From: Nanobdellota archaeon
GTDB taxonomy: Archaea; Nanobdellota; Nanobdellia; SCGC-AAA011-G17; VGLX01
NCBI GenBank assembly: GCA_018894775.1
Contig: JAHIPG010000352.1
Coordinates: forward strand, 1 to 6,582
Direction: 5' to 3'
Length of the DNA stretch: 6,582 nt
Position 1 is the first letter of the stretch. Each line of letters opens with the position of its first letter. The notes under the pieces were generated by a model. The model saw only the letters and a program-made list of their open reading frames with translations, did not search any database and was not told the DNA's origin. This document shows positions 1-6,358 of the stretch, piece after piece. The translations under genes were made by a program, and so were the position numbers.

Positions 1-730
1 ATTCTAATTTAGTATCAACTATCTTCTTTAATACTGCTGCCCTTTTATTCTCATCAGTATGTTTCTCCTTGTTAAGCATGTTATGCAATATAGCAATATC
101 ATTAAGGTCGTAACAATCCTTATCAACCAATAATTTCAAACCATCATCGTTGTAATATTGCAAAAGGATAGCATTAGCTTCGATAACTAACTTCCTGAAA
201 GATTCTTCAAGCTCAGAATTTAACTGTGTGTCAGCAGCATAATTAAGATTTCCACCATCTGATTCAAAAAGAGCAGGATAATATCTCAAAATATCTTTAT
301 CTAAACCTTTCTTAACATCAGAAAGAACAGAAAGATCTTCACCGCTATTCAAATTACTTTCTAAATTAATTTTTTTAACATCAAGCTTATTAAGCTTAGA
401 TTCCCACTTCTCTGAATACTCCTTGCTTAATGTAGCACTTTCTTCTTTCAACAAAACAATCCTCTTCTGATGTATCTTGTAAAGATTCTCTATCTCAATA
501 TCTTCAATAATCTTATCTTGAGAATATTCAGCAAGCTTTTCTTTGTAAAGAGTTTCAACTTGAGGCACATTAATCACCTGTTCAAGATTAATAGGCTGTA
601 CAGGATCTCTCAATTCCTTCTCAGCAGCAGCGTATATAGGAGTTGCCAAACTAGCGAAGTAAAATGCAGTACAGGCTAAGCCAACCTTAACATCAGGCTT
701 CAGATTTTTCCATTTCTTATATATTCTCAT
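1..730 (-). CDS. Secreted/membrane-anchored paralog, array member 1 (5' part; 3' end outside window)
   Basis: The frame is open from the ATG at 728-730 to the left edge, giving 243 residues with no stop. It is therefore the N-terminal half of a protein expected to be about 450-490 residues, like its neighbours. Residues 1-35 are a signal peptide: basic start with WKNLKPDVKVGL, hydrophobic core, cleavage-like IYA at 32-34. Residues 61-85 hold the family motif LYKEKLAEYSQD...EIENLY, with an EF-hand-like loop at 68-79. A charged helical stretch follows, then RYYPALF at 149-155 and a second YDLNDI element at 207-212. The conserved membrane module is not reached. The start lies 4 bases past the TGA of the upstream gene. 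GTGAT at 734-738 spans that stop and is the only plausible ribosome-binding signal, a weak one. The signal-peptide DNA is almost identical to that of member 2. Function unknown; the gene is real by homology to its neighbours. Confidence 0.93.
   Translation of the reverse strand, partial: MRIYKKWKNLKPDVKVGLACTAFYFASLATPIYAAAEKELRDPVQPINLEQVINVPQVETLYKEKLAEYSQDKIIEDIEIENLYKIHQKRIVLLKEESATLSKEYSEKWESKLNKLDVKKINLESNLNSGEDLSVLSDVKKGLDKDILRYYPALFESDGGNLNYAADTQLNSELEESFRKLVIEANAILLQYYNDDGLKLLVDKDCYDLNDIAILHNMLNKEKHTDENKRAAVLKKIVDTKLE
626..730 (-). repeat. Signal-peptide-coding direct repeat, copy A (member 1)
   Basis: Codons 1-35 of member 1 match codons 1-35 of member 2 (2040-2144) at 101 of 105 positions by hand alignment. 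The differences are at codons 2, 19, 21 and 33; only the first changes the residue. From codon 36 onward the two genes diverge at both DNA and protein level. The repeat therefore covers the signal peptide and little else. Confidence 0.85.
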
Positions 731-733
731 TTT

Positions 734-738
734 ATCAC
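734..738 (-). promoter_or_regulatory. Possible weak ribosome binding site of array member 1, overlapping a stop codon
   Basis: The minus strand reads GTGAT, ending 3 bases before the ATG at 728-730. It matches the 3' part of an AGGAGGTGAT signal in the expected register. The TGA inside it is the stop codon of member 2, so termination and reinitiation would occur on the same bases. A better-looking AAGGAG at 748-753 is 17 bases from the start, which is too far for normal use. Confidence 0.3.
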
Positions 739-1025
739 TTTGCAAAACTCCTTGCAGGATCCCAATCTATCAGTTTAAAAAAAGGTTGCAACACTAAAGG
801 CGTGAGCATCCTTGCTGGAAATACAAAAGGATGCAATCCGTCTAAAAAAACCATACCTACAACCCCATTACCCAATCCTGCTATTCCTGCAGCAAAATAT
901 TCACCTTCATTATAAACATTCCTCCCACGAGTATAACCTTTAATAATAAGATTACGTATAATAGGAGCACCCATGCCCATAACAAATGTACCTAACCACC
1001 AAGGAAATTTCTTAGTCGCAGGATT
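735..1025 (-). other. Conserved C-terminal membrane module (best reference copy, member 2)
   Basis: This segment encodes residues 374-469. Equivalent copies lie at 2141-2431 (member 3), 3493-3765 (member 4), 4967-5248 (member 5) and 6355-6582 (member 6, partial). The order is N-P turn, hydrophobic segment 1, basic loop starting R-N or R-R, Gly-rich hydrophobic segment 2, D-G-L-H-P, then a tail with prolines spaced 4, 6 and 5 residues apart in members 2, 3 and 6. The basic loop between two hydrophobic segments fits the positive-inside rule, placing the loop in the cytoplasm and both the helical domain and the tail outside. This topology is inferred by eye. Confidence 0.7.
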
Positions 1026-2144
1026 ACCAAGCTCTTCAACCCGGATAATAGAAGAGGATAGCTCTTGAGATATTGGCTCACGGGCTAGTAGTTCTTGAGA
1101 ATTAAGATAACTCTCTAATCCTAATACTACTGCTTTCTGCTGTCCCTTAAATTCCTTCTCTTTAATTTCTAAAGCATTAAATCTATCACTAGAGCTTGGC
1201 CTCAGACCTTTCCCTTCATATATAACTGATTTAATAAAAGAATGAGCCCAATCATTGTTGGCATTCCCATACTTTGCCTCAAATTCTTTTATTTCCTCCT
1301 TATAATCAAAGTAAGCCTTGAAATAAGCTGTAGCATCCGAGTTTTTTTCCAAAGTTTCATCGAGAACTGCTATCTTCTTTTTCAAAGCAGTGTTCTGTTC
1401 AGAATCAATTATATCTTCCTTTCGCTGTCTAAGCATAGCAAGCTTGTTTTTCGTATCATCTTCTGCAACATTATCAAAATAATCCTTTCTGTCCATAAGA
1501 CCATATAATGCCAGTATATCCTGGATCTTATACTCATCTTTCTTAAAGAATAATCCTAGATTACTATCTTTATTATATTGCTTCATAATCTTATCAATTT
1601 CAGTTATCACTTCCTTCATGACCGGATTAAGCCCAGGATGTAATTTAGTTTCAGCAGAATAAACAATATTCCACTTACCATCTTTAGCCATAAGACCTTC
1701 ATAATATGATAATACATCCATCTCAAGCTTTTTTCTTACAGGCTCGAAAACAGAAACCTTTGCACCTTCTTCTAATTTCTCCTCATATCTTAAAATCTGT
1801 TTATCCAGATCATCAGTATTTGTATTAACCTCAAGCTGATTCTCTAATTTTGTCTTTTCCTTACCAAGAAGTTTAGTTTCTTTCTTATTTATCCCATATA
1901 AATTCCTAATCTCATCAACCTCAAAAATGTTATCAGAAGAATATTCCATAATCTTTTCCTTATACAAAGTTTTTGCCTTTTCTGATGTTGTAATCTGTTC
2001 TAAATTGGTAGGCTCAACCCTATTTAGTTCTTGTTCAACAGCAGCATATATAGGAGTTGCCAAACTAGCGAAGTAAAATGCGGTACAAGCTAAGCCAACC
2101 TTAACATCAGGCTTCAGATTTTTCCATTTCTTATATATTATCAT
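735..2144 (-). CDS. Secreted/membrane-anchored paralog, array member 2 (469 aa, function unknown)
   Basis: This is a complete gene. The signal peptide covers residues 1-34/35 (WKNLKPDVKVGL, then TAFYFASLATPIYA). The mature protein is rich in Lys and Glu with almost no Cys, and much of 60-345 looks helical or coiled-coil. Landmarks are an EF-hand-like loop at 67-78 (E67, S69, D71, N72, F74, E78), YYEGL at 147-151, DEYKIQDI at 203-210 and KYGNANNDWAHS at 291-302. The C-terminal module starts at NP 374-375, with hydrophobic segment 1 at about 380-396, a basic loop R397-R408, and Gly-rich segment 2 at about 416-434. DGLHP follows at 435-439 and a tail with prolines at 439, 443, 449 and 454. The ATG overlaps the upstream TGA as ATGA and has the best Shine-Dalgarno in the window. 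By inference it is an envelope protein anchored by a C-terminal hairpin with the coiled region outside. I do not recognise the family. Confidence 0.95.
   Translation of the reverse strand: MIIYKKWKNLKPDVKVGLACTAFYFASLATPIYAAVEQELNRVEPTNLEQITTSEKAKTLYKEKIMEYSSDNIFEVDEIRNLYGINKKETKLLGKEKTKLENQLEVNTNTDDLDKQILRYEEKLEEGAKVSVFEPVRKKLEMDVLSYYEGLMAKDGKWNIVYSAETKLHPGLNPVMKEVITEIDKIMKQYNKDSNLGLFFKKDEYKIQDILALYGLMDRKDYFDNVAEDDTKNKLAMLRQRKEDIIDSEQNTALKKKIAVLDETLEKNSDATAYFKAYFDYKEEIKEFEAKYGNANNDWAHSFIKSVIYEGKGLRPSSSDRFNALEIKEKEFKGQQKAVVLGLESYLNSQELLAREPISQELSSSIIRVEELGNPATKKFPWWLGTFVMGMGAPIIRNLIIKGYTRGRNVYNEGEYFAAGIAGLGNGVVGMVFLDGLHPFVFPARMLTPLVLQPFFKLIDWDPARSFAK
2040..2144 (-). repeat. Signal-peptide-coding direct repeat, copy B (member 2)
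   Basis: This is the partner of the copy at 626-730, in the same orientation about 1.4 kb away. A 23-base core of it (codons 10-17) is also identical in member 5 at 6308-6330, whose flanks are more diverged. It encodes the WKNLKPDVKVGL class of signal peptide. Confidence 0.85.
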
Positions 2145-3496
2145 TGTTCATTCATCTCCTTACAAGGATTTGTATCCATCCATTTGAAAAAGGGTTGATA
2201 GACTAAAGGTGTGAGCATTCTAACCGGAAAGACTAAAGGGTGTAAACCGTCGATAAAAACAGCACCCAGAGCACCATTTAAGAATCCTGGTATCGCAGAC
2301 AGACCATATTCTCCGAACTTTGCCTTACCTCCACTAGTATAAGCCTTTACAAGCCAATTTCTTGCAATAGGTAATGCGAATGTTAATAGCAACCCAGCCA
2401 ACAAAGGGACAAGAGTCTTTGCAGGATTATTCAAATCTTCAACTTCAACATTAAGATTTTTATTCTTGAAATAACTTTCAAGGGATTCAATAGTGTGTTT
2501 GTTAACACGTTCAAAACTCTTCTGCTTAGCTGAAAGTTTGAACTGGCTAGCATCCTTAAGCTTCTGACGTTTGAAAGCAGAAACATTAATCTCTTTATTG
2601 AAATTACCATATTTCTTCTCAAATGTGTTTATATCATTCTTCTTAGTAAGATAATTTTTAAAATAAACTTCTAAATGAGAATGATTACTTATTTTGTCAT
2701 TAATATTGTTTATTTTAATTTCTATAGCCTTGATACGATCCGTATCCAAAAGTTTAACCCTCTTATTCCCAATTTCTGCAATGTTATCTCTCAAGACCTG
2801 TTTCTTAGCTATCTCAAAAATATCTGCTTTAGAATTGATATGTTTTCTCACTGTAAGTATATCATTTAGGTTATACTGAGTTTTGTTTAATAGAGGGGAA
2901 AGATAATCATCAGAATAATACTGATTCAATATCTTATCCGCCTCTATAACAATATTCTTGAAAACCCCATTTATCTCGGACTCAAGAAGCATATTTGCGG
3001 GATATGTTAGATTACTCTTTTCATCTAGTAATCCTGTATAATAACCTAAAACTTTTTCATCTAAATCTTTTTTATGTTCTGAAAGCACAGCTAGACTCTT
3101 CTTACTATCCAAACCTATTCTGGCTTGATTTAATTGAGCATCAATCTCTTCAACTTCGGGAGTCTTTTTCTTATATTCAGCAACAGCAATCTTCTTCTCT
3201 TCTTCAAGGCACATTTTTTTTAGCTGTTGAATCTTATACAAATTCTCTATCTCTTTATGTACCAATAGATTATCAGATGCATAGTCTGCCAGCTTTTCCT
3301 CGTAAAGAGTATTTGCTTGTTCAACAGTCTTTATAGGTGCTAATTCAACTTGGGAAATTGTGTTAACCTCAGCTAAGTCCTGCTTAACAACAGCGTAAGC
3401 AGGCAAAGCCAAGGAGGTAGTAGCATAAATCAGAGTACCAGCTAGACTGAACTTCGCTTTTTTACTCATTCCTTTAAATTTTTTGTAAACTTTCAT
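2141..3496 (-). CDS. Secreted/membrane-anchored paralog, array member 3 (451 aa, function unknown)
   Basis: This is the shortest complete member. Its signal peptide is the second type in the array (KKFKGMSKKAKFSL) and ends in LPAYA at 31-35, a good signal peptidase I site. The EF-hand-like loop at 71-82 is the best of the set: D71, A73, D75, N76, L78, E82. GYYTGLL is at 151-157, EADKILNQYYSDD at 185-197, QYNLNDI at 207-213 and KKYGNFN at 294-300. The Trp-Ala-Asp-Ser that follows this last motif in other members is absent here. The C-terminal module has NNP at 356-358, hydrophobic segment 1 at about 362-378, a basic loop from R379 with several Lys, segment 2 at about 397-415, DGLHP at 416-420 and prolines at 420, 424, 430 and 435. 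The ATG overlaps the stop of member 4 by 4 bases without a clear Shine-Dalgarno, which suggests translational coupling. Function unknown. Confidence 0.95.
   Translation of the reverse strand: MKVYKKFKGMSKKAKFSLAGTLIYATTSLALPAYAVVKQDLAEVNTISQVELAPIKTVEQANTLYEEKLADYASDNLLVHKEIENLYKIQQLKKMCLEEEKKIAVAEYKKKTPEVEEIDAQLNQARIGLDSKKSLAVLSEHKKDLDEKVLGYYTGLLDEKSNLTYPANMLLESEINGVFKNIVIEADKILNQYYSDDYLSPLLNKTQYNLNDILTVRKHINSKADIFEIAKKQVLRDNIAEIGNKRVKLLDTDRIKAIEIKINNINDKISNHSHLEVYFKNYLTKKNDINTFEKKYGNFNKEINVSAFKRQKLKDASQFKLSAKQKSFERVNKHTIESLESYFKNKNLNVEVEDLNNPAKTLVPLLAGLLLTFALPIARNWLVKAYTSGGKAKFGEYGLSAIPGFLNGALGAVFIDGLHPLVFPVRMLTPLVYQPFFKWMDTNPCKEMNEQ
2152..2161 (-). promoter_or_regulatory. Ribosome binding site of array member 2
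   Basis: The minus strand reads AAGGAGATGA here, nine of ten bases matching the consensus AGGAGGTGA region and its flank. The AAGGAG core ends 11 bases before the ATG at 2142-2144. It lies inside the last codons of member 3. It is the only strong Shine-Dalgarno among the five starts seen, so member 2 may initiate more independently than the others. Confidence 0.65.
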
Positions 3497-4965
3497 TTTC
3501 TTGGAACTGTCCAGCCCATATATTTCCTCAAAGGTTCTTCAATGAAAGGCATAGCAAACATTCTTAAAGGAAAGACTAATGGGTGAAGACCGTCAAAGAA
3601 AAATGGTGCTAAAAAACCGCTAACAACCACAGTCTCTGCACAATCAAAAATGTCCAATTCTCTCCTTATCACATATCTTGAAATAAGTAGCCTTCTAATA
3701 CCTTCAAAAGCCACAGCAAGTGGCCAAGTAGCCCACAGAGGAAATTTTGTCCGTGTAGGATTGTTAAATCCTTCAACTTTCAAATCAAAGCCATCTTCCT
3801 TAAGCATCTCCTCAAGATCCTTTATCTCATCCTTGAAATCATACCCTTCATCATTAATGTTAGAATCATATTTTATGTCACTAAGGACCATAGAATCAGC
3901 CCAATACTTGTTAACACCCTCATACTTTTCCAATAACTTATCAATCTCACCAAAAACGTCAACATAACTCTTGAAAGTATTCTTCTTCTCCTCAAAGAAT
4001 TCATTATATACAAATTTCTTACCTTTTATAACCTCATATTCTCTCTTCAGATTATCCAATTTAACCTTCATTTCCTCATGCTGAGAATTATACTCTTGTC
4101 CAGCCTTTATCGCTTTCTCAGTTAATTGATTTATAAGAATAATCTGCTCAGCCCTTTTTTTAGAATAATCAACAGGAATATATTCTTTGGCTTTCATTGG
4201 AAGTTTCAAAACCTCTCTCAAAGATACTATATCCTGGATAGAAAGATTACTGTGCCTAAACTGATTAATATCATAGCTATCAAAAACCATCTGGAATATC
4301 TGGTCAGCTTCCTTGATTAAAGGCAACAATTTCTCCTCAAGATTTCCTACAAGACCTTCATTTACAGAAAAATGAAGGTTATTATAATCAGTCCTGCTGC
4401 TCTTAAGCAAACCAGGATAATAAACCTGTATAAGATTATTAAGCGTATCCTTTATCTTAGCAAGGCTCTCCTTATGATTGACAAATACTTCTTTATTTTT
4501 GGGCTCTTCCTTGATATGTTCATCTATCAAATTAAGCTTATATTTAGCATAATTTATCTCATCATTAATCTTATCCGTAGGATTCTCCAAATATTTCAGG
4601 TCTCTATCCAAGCCCAATATTTTTCCATATACATCACTATTCCTCTGCCAATACTCATCACTTTTTTGTTTTTCATCAGATTCCTCAAGAACGATACCTT
4701 TCTCGACAATGACATACAAGTTCTTTATCTCCTGATGATGAAGTTTCTTATCAATAGAATACTCATTGATTTTTTCCTTGTACAATTCTCTCGCCTGTTC
4801 AGCAGTAACAACATGCTCAATGTTAATCGGCTCAACAGGTTTTTGCTGAACCACTTCAATTGCTCCATAAACCGGCAAAGCTAAACTAGATGTGTAAACA
4901 GCAGCACTGACTAATCCAATCTTCTTACTTTTACTCATTCCTTTGAACTTTTTGTAAATTTTCAT
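3493..4965 (-). CDS. Secreted/membrane-anchored paralog, array member 4 (490 aa, divergent C-terminus)
   Basis: This is the longest complete member. The signal peptide is of the FKGMSK type (KKFKGMSKSKKIGL) and ends in PVYG at 31-34. Landmarks are an EF-hand-like loop at 68-79 (E68, S70, D72, L75, E79), VYYPGLL at 181-187, LSIQDI at 241-246 and KYWADS at 353-358. The coiled central region is longer than in its neighbours, notably around 85-180. In the C-terminal module, NNP lies at 401-403 and hydrophobic segment 1 at about 408-421. The loop is very basic (R424, R425, R430, R434, R435). Segment 2 (about 444-457) has lost most of the Gly pattern and the N-G pair. DGLHPLVFP is kept at 458-466, but the following tail diverges (AMPFIEEP instead of TPLVLQP). 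The start lies 1 base after the TAA of member 5 and no strong Shine-Dalgarno is seen. It belongs to the family but is divergent at the end; function unknown. Confidence 0.95.
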   Translation of the reverse strand: MKIYKKFKGMSKSKKIGLVSAAVYTSSLALPVYGAIEVVQQKPVEPINIEHVVTAEQARELYKEKINEYSIDKKLHHQEIKNLYVIVEKGIVLEESDEKQKSDEYWQRNSDVYGKILGLDRDLKYLENPTDKINDEINYAKYKLNLIDEHIKEEPKNKEVFVNHKESLAKIKDTLNNLIQVYYPGLLKSSRTDYNNLHFSVNEGLVGNLEEKLLPLIKEADQIFQMVFDSYDINQFRHSNLSIQDIVSLREVLKLPMKAKEYIPVDYSKKRAEQIILINQLTEKAIKAGQEYNSQHEEMKVKLDNLKREYEVIKGKKFVYNEFFEEKKNTFKSYVDVFGEIDKLLEKYEGVNKYWADSMVLSDIKYDSNINDEGYDFKDEIKDLEEMLKEDGFDLKVEGFNNPTRTKFPLWATWPLAVAFEGIRRLLISRYVIRRELDIFDCAETVVVSGFLAPFFFDGLHPLVFPLRMFAMPFIEEPLRKYMGWTVPRK

Positions 4966-4966
4966 C

Positions 4967-6358
4967 TTACCAATCTATTTTCAATATCTTCTTCGCAGGC
5001 TGCAATACCAGAGGTGTACCCATCCTAACCCAGTAAGCCCAAGGTGCCAAACCATCTGTAAGTATTATACCAATCCCCCAACTGATAGCAGCAGCACCTG
5101 CTGAGGCCAGGTACTTATCTTCTGTATAATTAACATTACCACTGAATCCAACATACTTTCTTATCAACAAGTTCCTTATCATAGGCAGAAGGAAACCATT
5201 AATACCAAGACATAAAGCTAAGTGAAATTTAAGCTTTGAAGGGTCTTTCAGATCATTGATAGTTGCTTCAAGACCTTCTCCTTTCAGATAATCATTCAAA
5301 GAATTTTCAATAGTCTCCTTATTGTTCCTGAAAAAAGATTTATACTCCCTGTATTCAGGCTTACTATCTCTAGATTCCATAGATATAAGAGAATCAGCCC
5401 AGAACCTATTCATATCTCCAAAATTCTCTACAAAATAATCCACCTTATCATTATAAGTCAAGAATTGTGAGAACATTCTGATTTTCTCATCGAGATCAGA
5501 GCTGAGGCTAAGATAAGATTCAGTATCTTCTTTTTCTTCAGATGTCATGACTTTTTCCCATTCAAGTACCTCTTGAGATTTGATATCCTGAATCTGCTTC
5601 TCTAAAGACTCTTTTGTTATCTTACCCACATTTATGTCCTCAAGCAAATTCTTATAATCATCCATAACCTTAAGCAACAGGATTATATCCTTAATCTGAA
5701 GGTATTCTTCCTCTAAAATATTATACGTATCTTCTAGAGTGTTATCATTATATTCTGTGCTAATTTTTACATGAACATCCTCAAAAACCCTTTCGATGAG
5801 ATTTCTTGCTTCTTTATTTGTTATCTTTATATCTGCAGGATAGACAACATTCATCTTAATCTCATCCTTATCCATTATTCCAGGATACTTCTCAGACAAC
5901 ATATCCTCTACACCCATCTTCTTATGAGTAAGATAGTTCAAAAAAATATTATTTGGCTCTTTAAAGAAATTCAGATACCTTTCAAGCCTCTTAATCTTCT
6001 TAGAATTTACAGCAAGCTTTTCTCTTGTTGAACTATAGTTCTTAAGTAAAATTTTTCTGCTGTCAAAAAGCTGTTTTTCTTTCTCAAGAATAGATTTCAA
6101 ATCTTTTATTTCTTCATGATCAATTATCTTATCAGTTGAGTATTCAGTAAGCTTTTGTTTATAGACTTCTTCTGCCTGAGGCAAAGTTAAGATAGTTGAA
6201 AGATCGGTCTTATTGATTAGTTGCTCTTCTTTGACAGAATCCTGAGCAACAGCTGCGTAAGCAGGCAAGCCAAAAGCCGTAGCCATATAGATAGCAGTAC
6301 TAAATAGGCCAACCTTAACATCAGGCTTCAAGTTCTTCCATTTATTGTATATTTTCAT
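4967..6358 (-). CDS. Secreted/membrane-anchored paralog, array member 5 (463 aa, variant DGLAP motif)
   Basis: This is a complete gene. The signal peptide is of the WKNLKPDVKVGL type with a core ending in LPAYA at 31-35. Landmarks are an EF-hand-like loop at 72-83 (E72, S74, D76, I79, E83), KYPGIM at 157-162, a VVYPAD element at 171-176, YLQIKDI at 219-225 and RFWADS at 318-323. The C-terminal module starts at DP 372-373, with hydrophobic segment 1 at about 378-394 and a basic loop (R395, R400, K401). Segment 2 is at about 416-434. The hallmark DGLHP reads DGLAP at 435-439, so the His is missing, and the tail has aromatic residues (WAYW) where others have LVFP. The protein stops at KIDW, short of the D-P tail of members 2 and 6. 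The ATG overlaps the upstream TGA as ATGA. It may be functionally distinct within the set; function unknown. Confidence 0.95.
   Translation of the reverse strand: MKIYNKWKNLKPDVKVGLFSTAIYMATAFGLPAYAAVAQDSVKEEQLINKTDLSTILTLPQAEEVYKQKLTEYSTDKIIDHEEIKDLKSILEKEKQLFDSRKILLKNYSSTREKLAVNSKKIKRLERYLNFFKEPNNIFLNYLTHKKMGVEDMLSEKYPGIMDKDEIKMNVVYPADIKITNKEARNLIERVFEDVHVKISTEYNDNTLEDTYNILEEEYLQIKDIILLLKVMDDYKNLLEDINVGKITKESLEKQIQDIKSQEVLEWEKVMTSEEKEDTESYLSLSSDLDEKIRMFSQFLTYNDKVDYFVENFGDMNRFWADSLISMESRDSKPEYREYKSFFRNNKETIENSLNDYLKGEGLEATINDLKDPSKLKFHLALCLGINGFLLPMIRNLLIRKYVGFSGNVNYTEDKYLASAGAAAISWGIGIILTDGLAPWAYWVRMGTPLVLQPAKKILKIDW

Noticed and set aside
671..688. Lipoprotein box around Cys20 (GLAC) in members 1 and 2
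   Set aside because: The Cys lies before the hydrophobic core, the -3 position is Gly rather than Leu/Val, and members 3, 4 and 5 have no Cys there. Ordinary signal peptidase sites fit better.
626..730. Twin-arginine export signal
   Set aside because: The basic leaders use Lys and lack the R-R-x-F/L-x-K pattern; Sec-type export fits better.
748..753. AAGGAG as ribosome binding site of member 1
   Set aside because: It is 17 bases from the ATG and encodes part of the tail of member 2; the spacing is too long.
2431..2622. Minus-strand 63-codon frame inside member 3
   Set aside because: It is out of frame with member 3, whose own frame is conserved with the other members, and it has no start signal.
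4372..4884. Plus-strand open frame of 170 codons, with several shorter ones (for example 470-679, 1242-1508, 2995-3336, 3650-3967, 5771-6031)
   Set aside because: They lie antisense to well-supported family members and translate to Ile/Leu/Phe/Tyr-rich strings expected from the complement of AT-rich Lys/Glu coding sequence. They share no similarity with each other.
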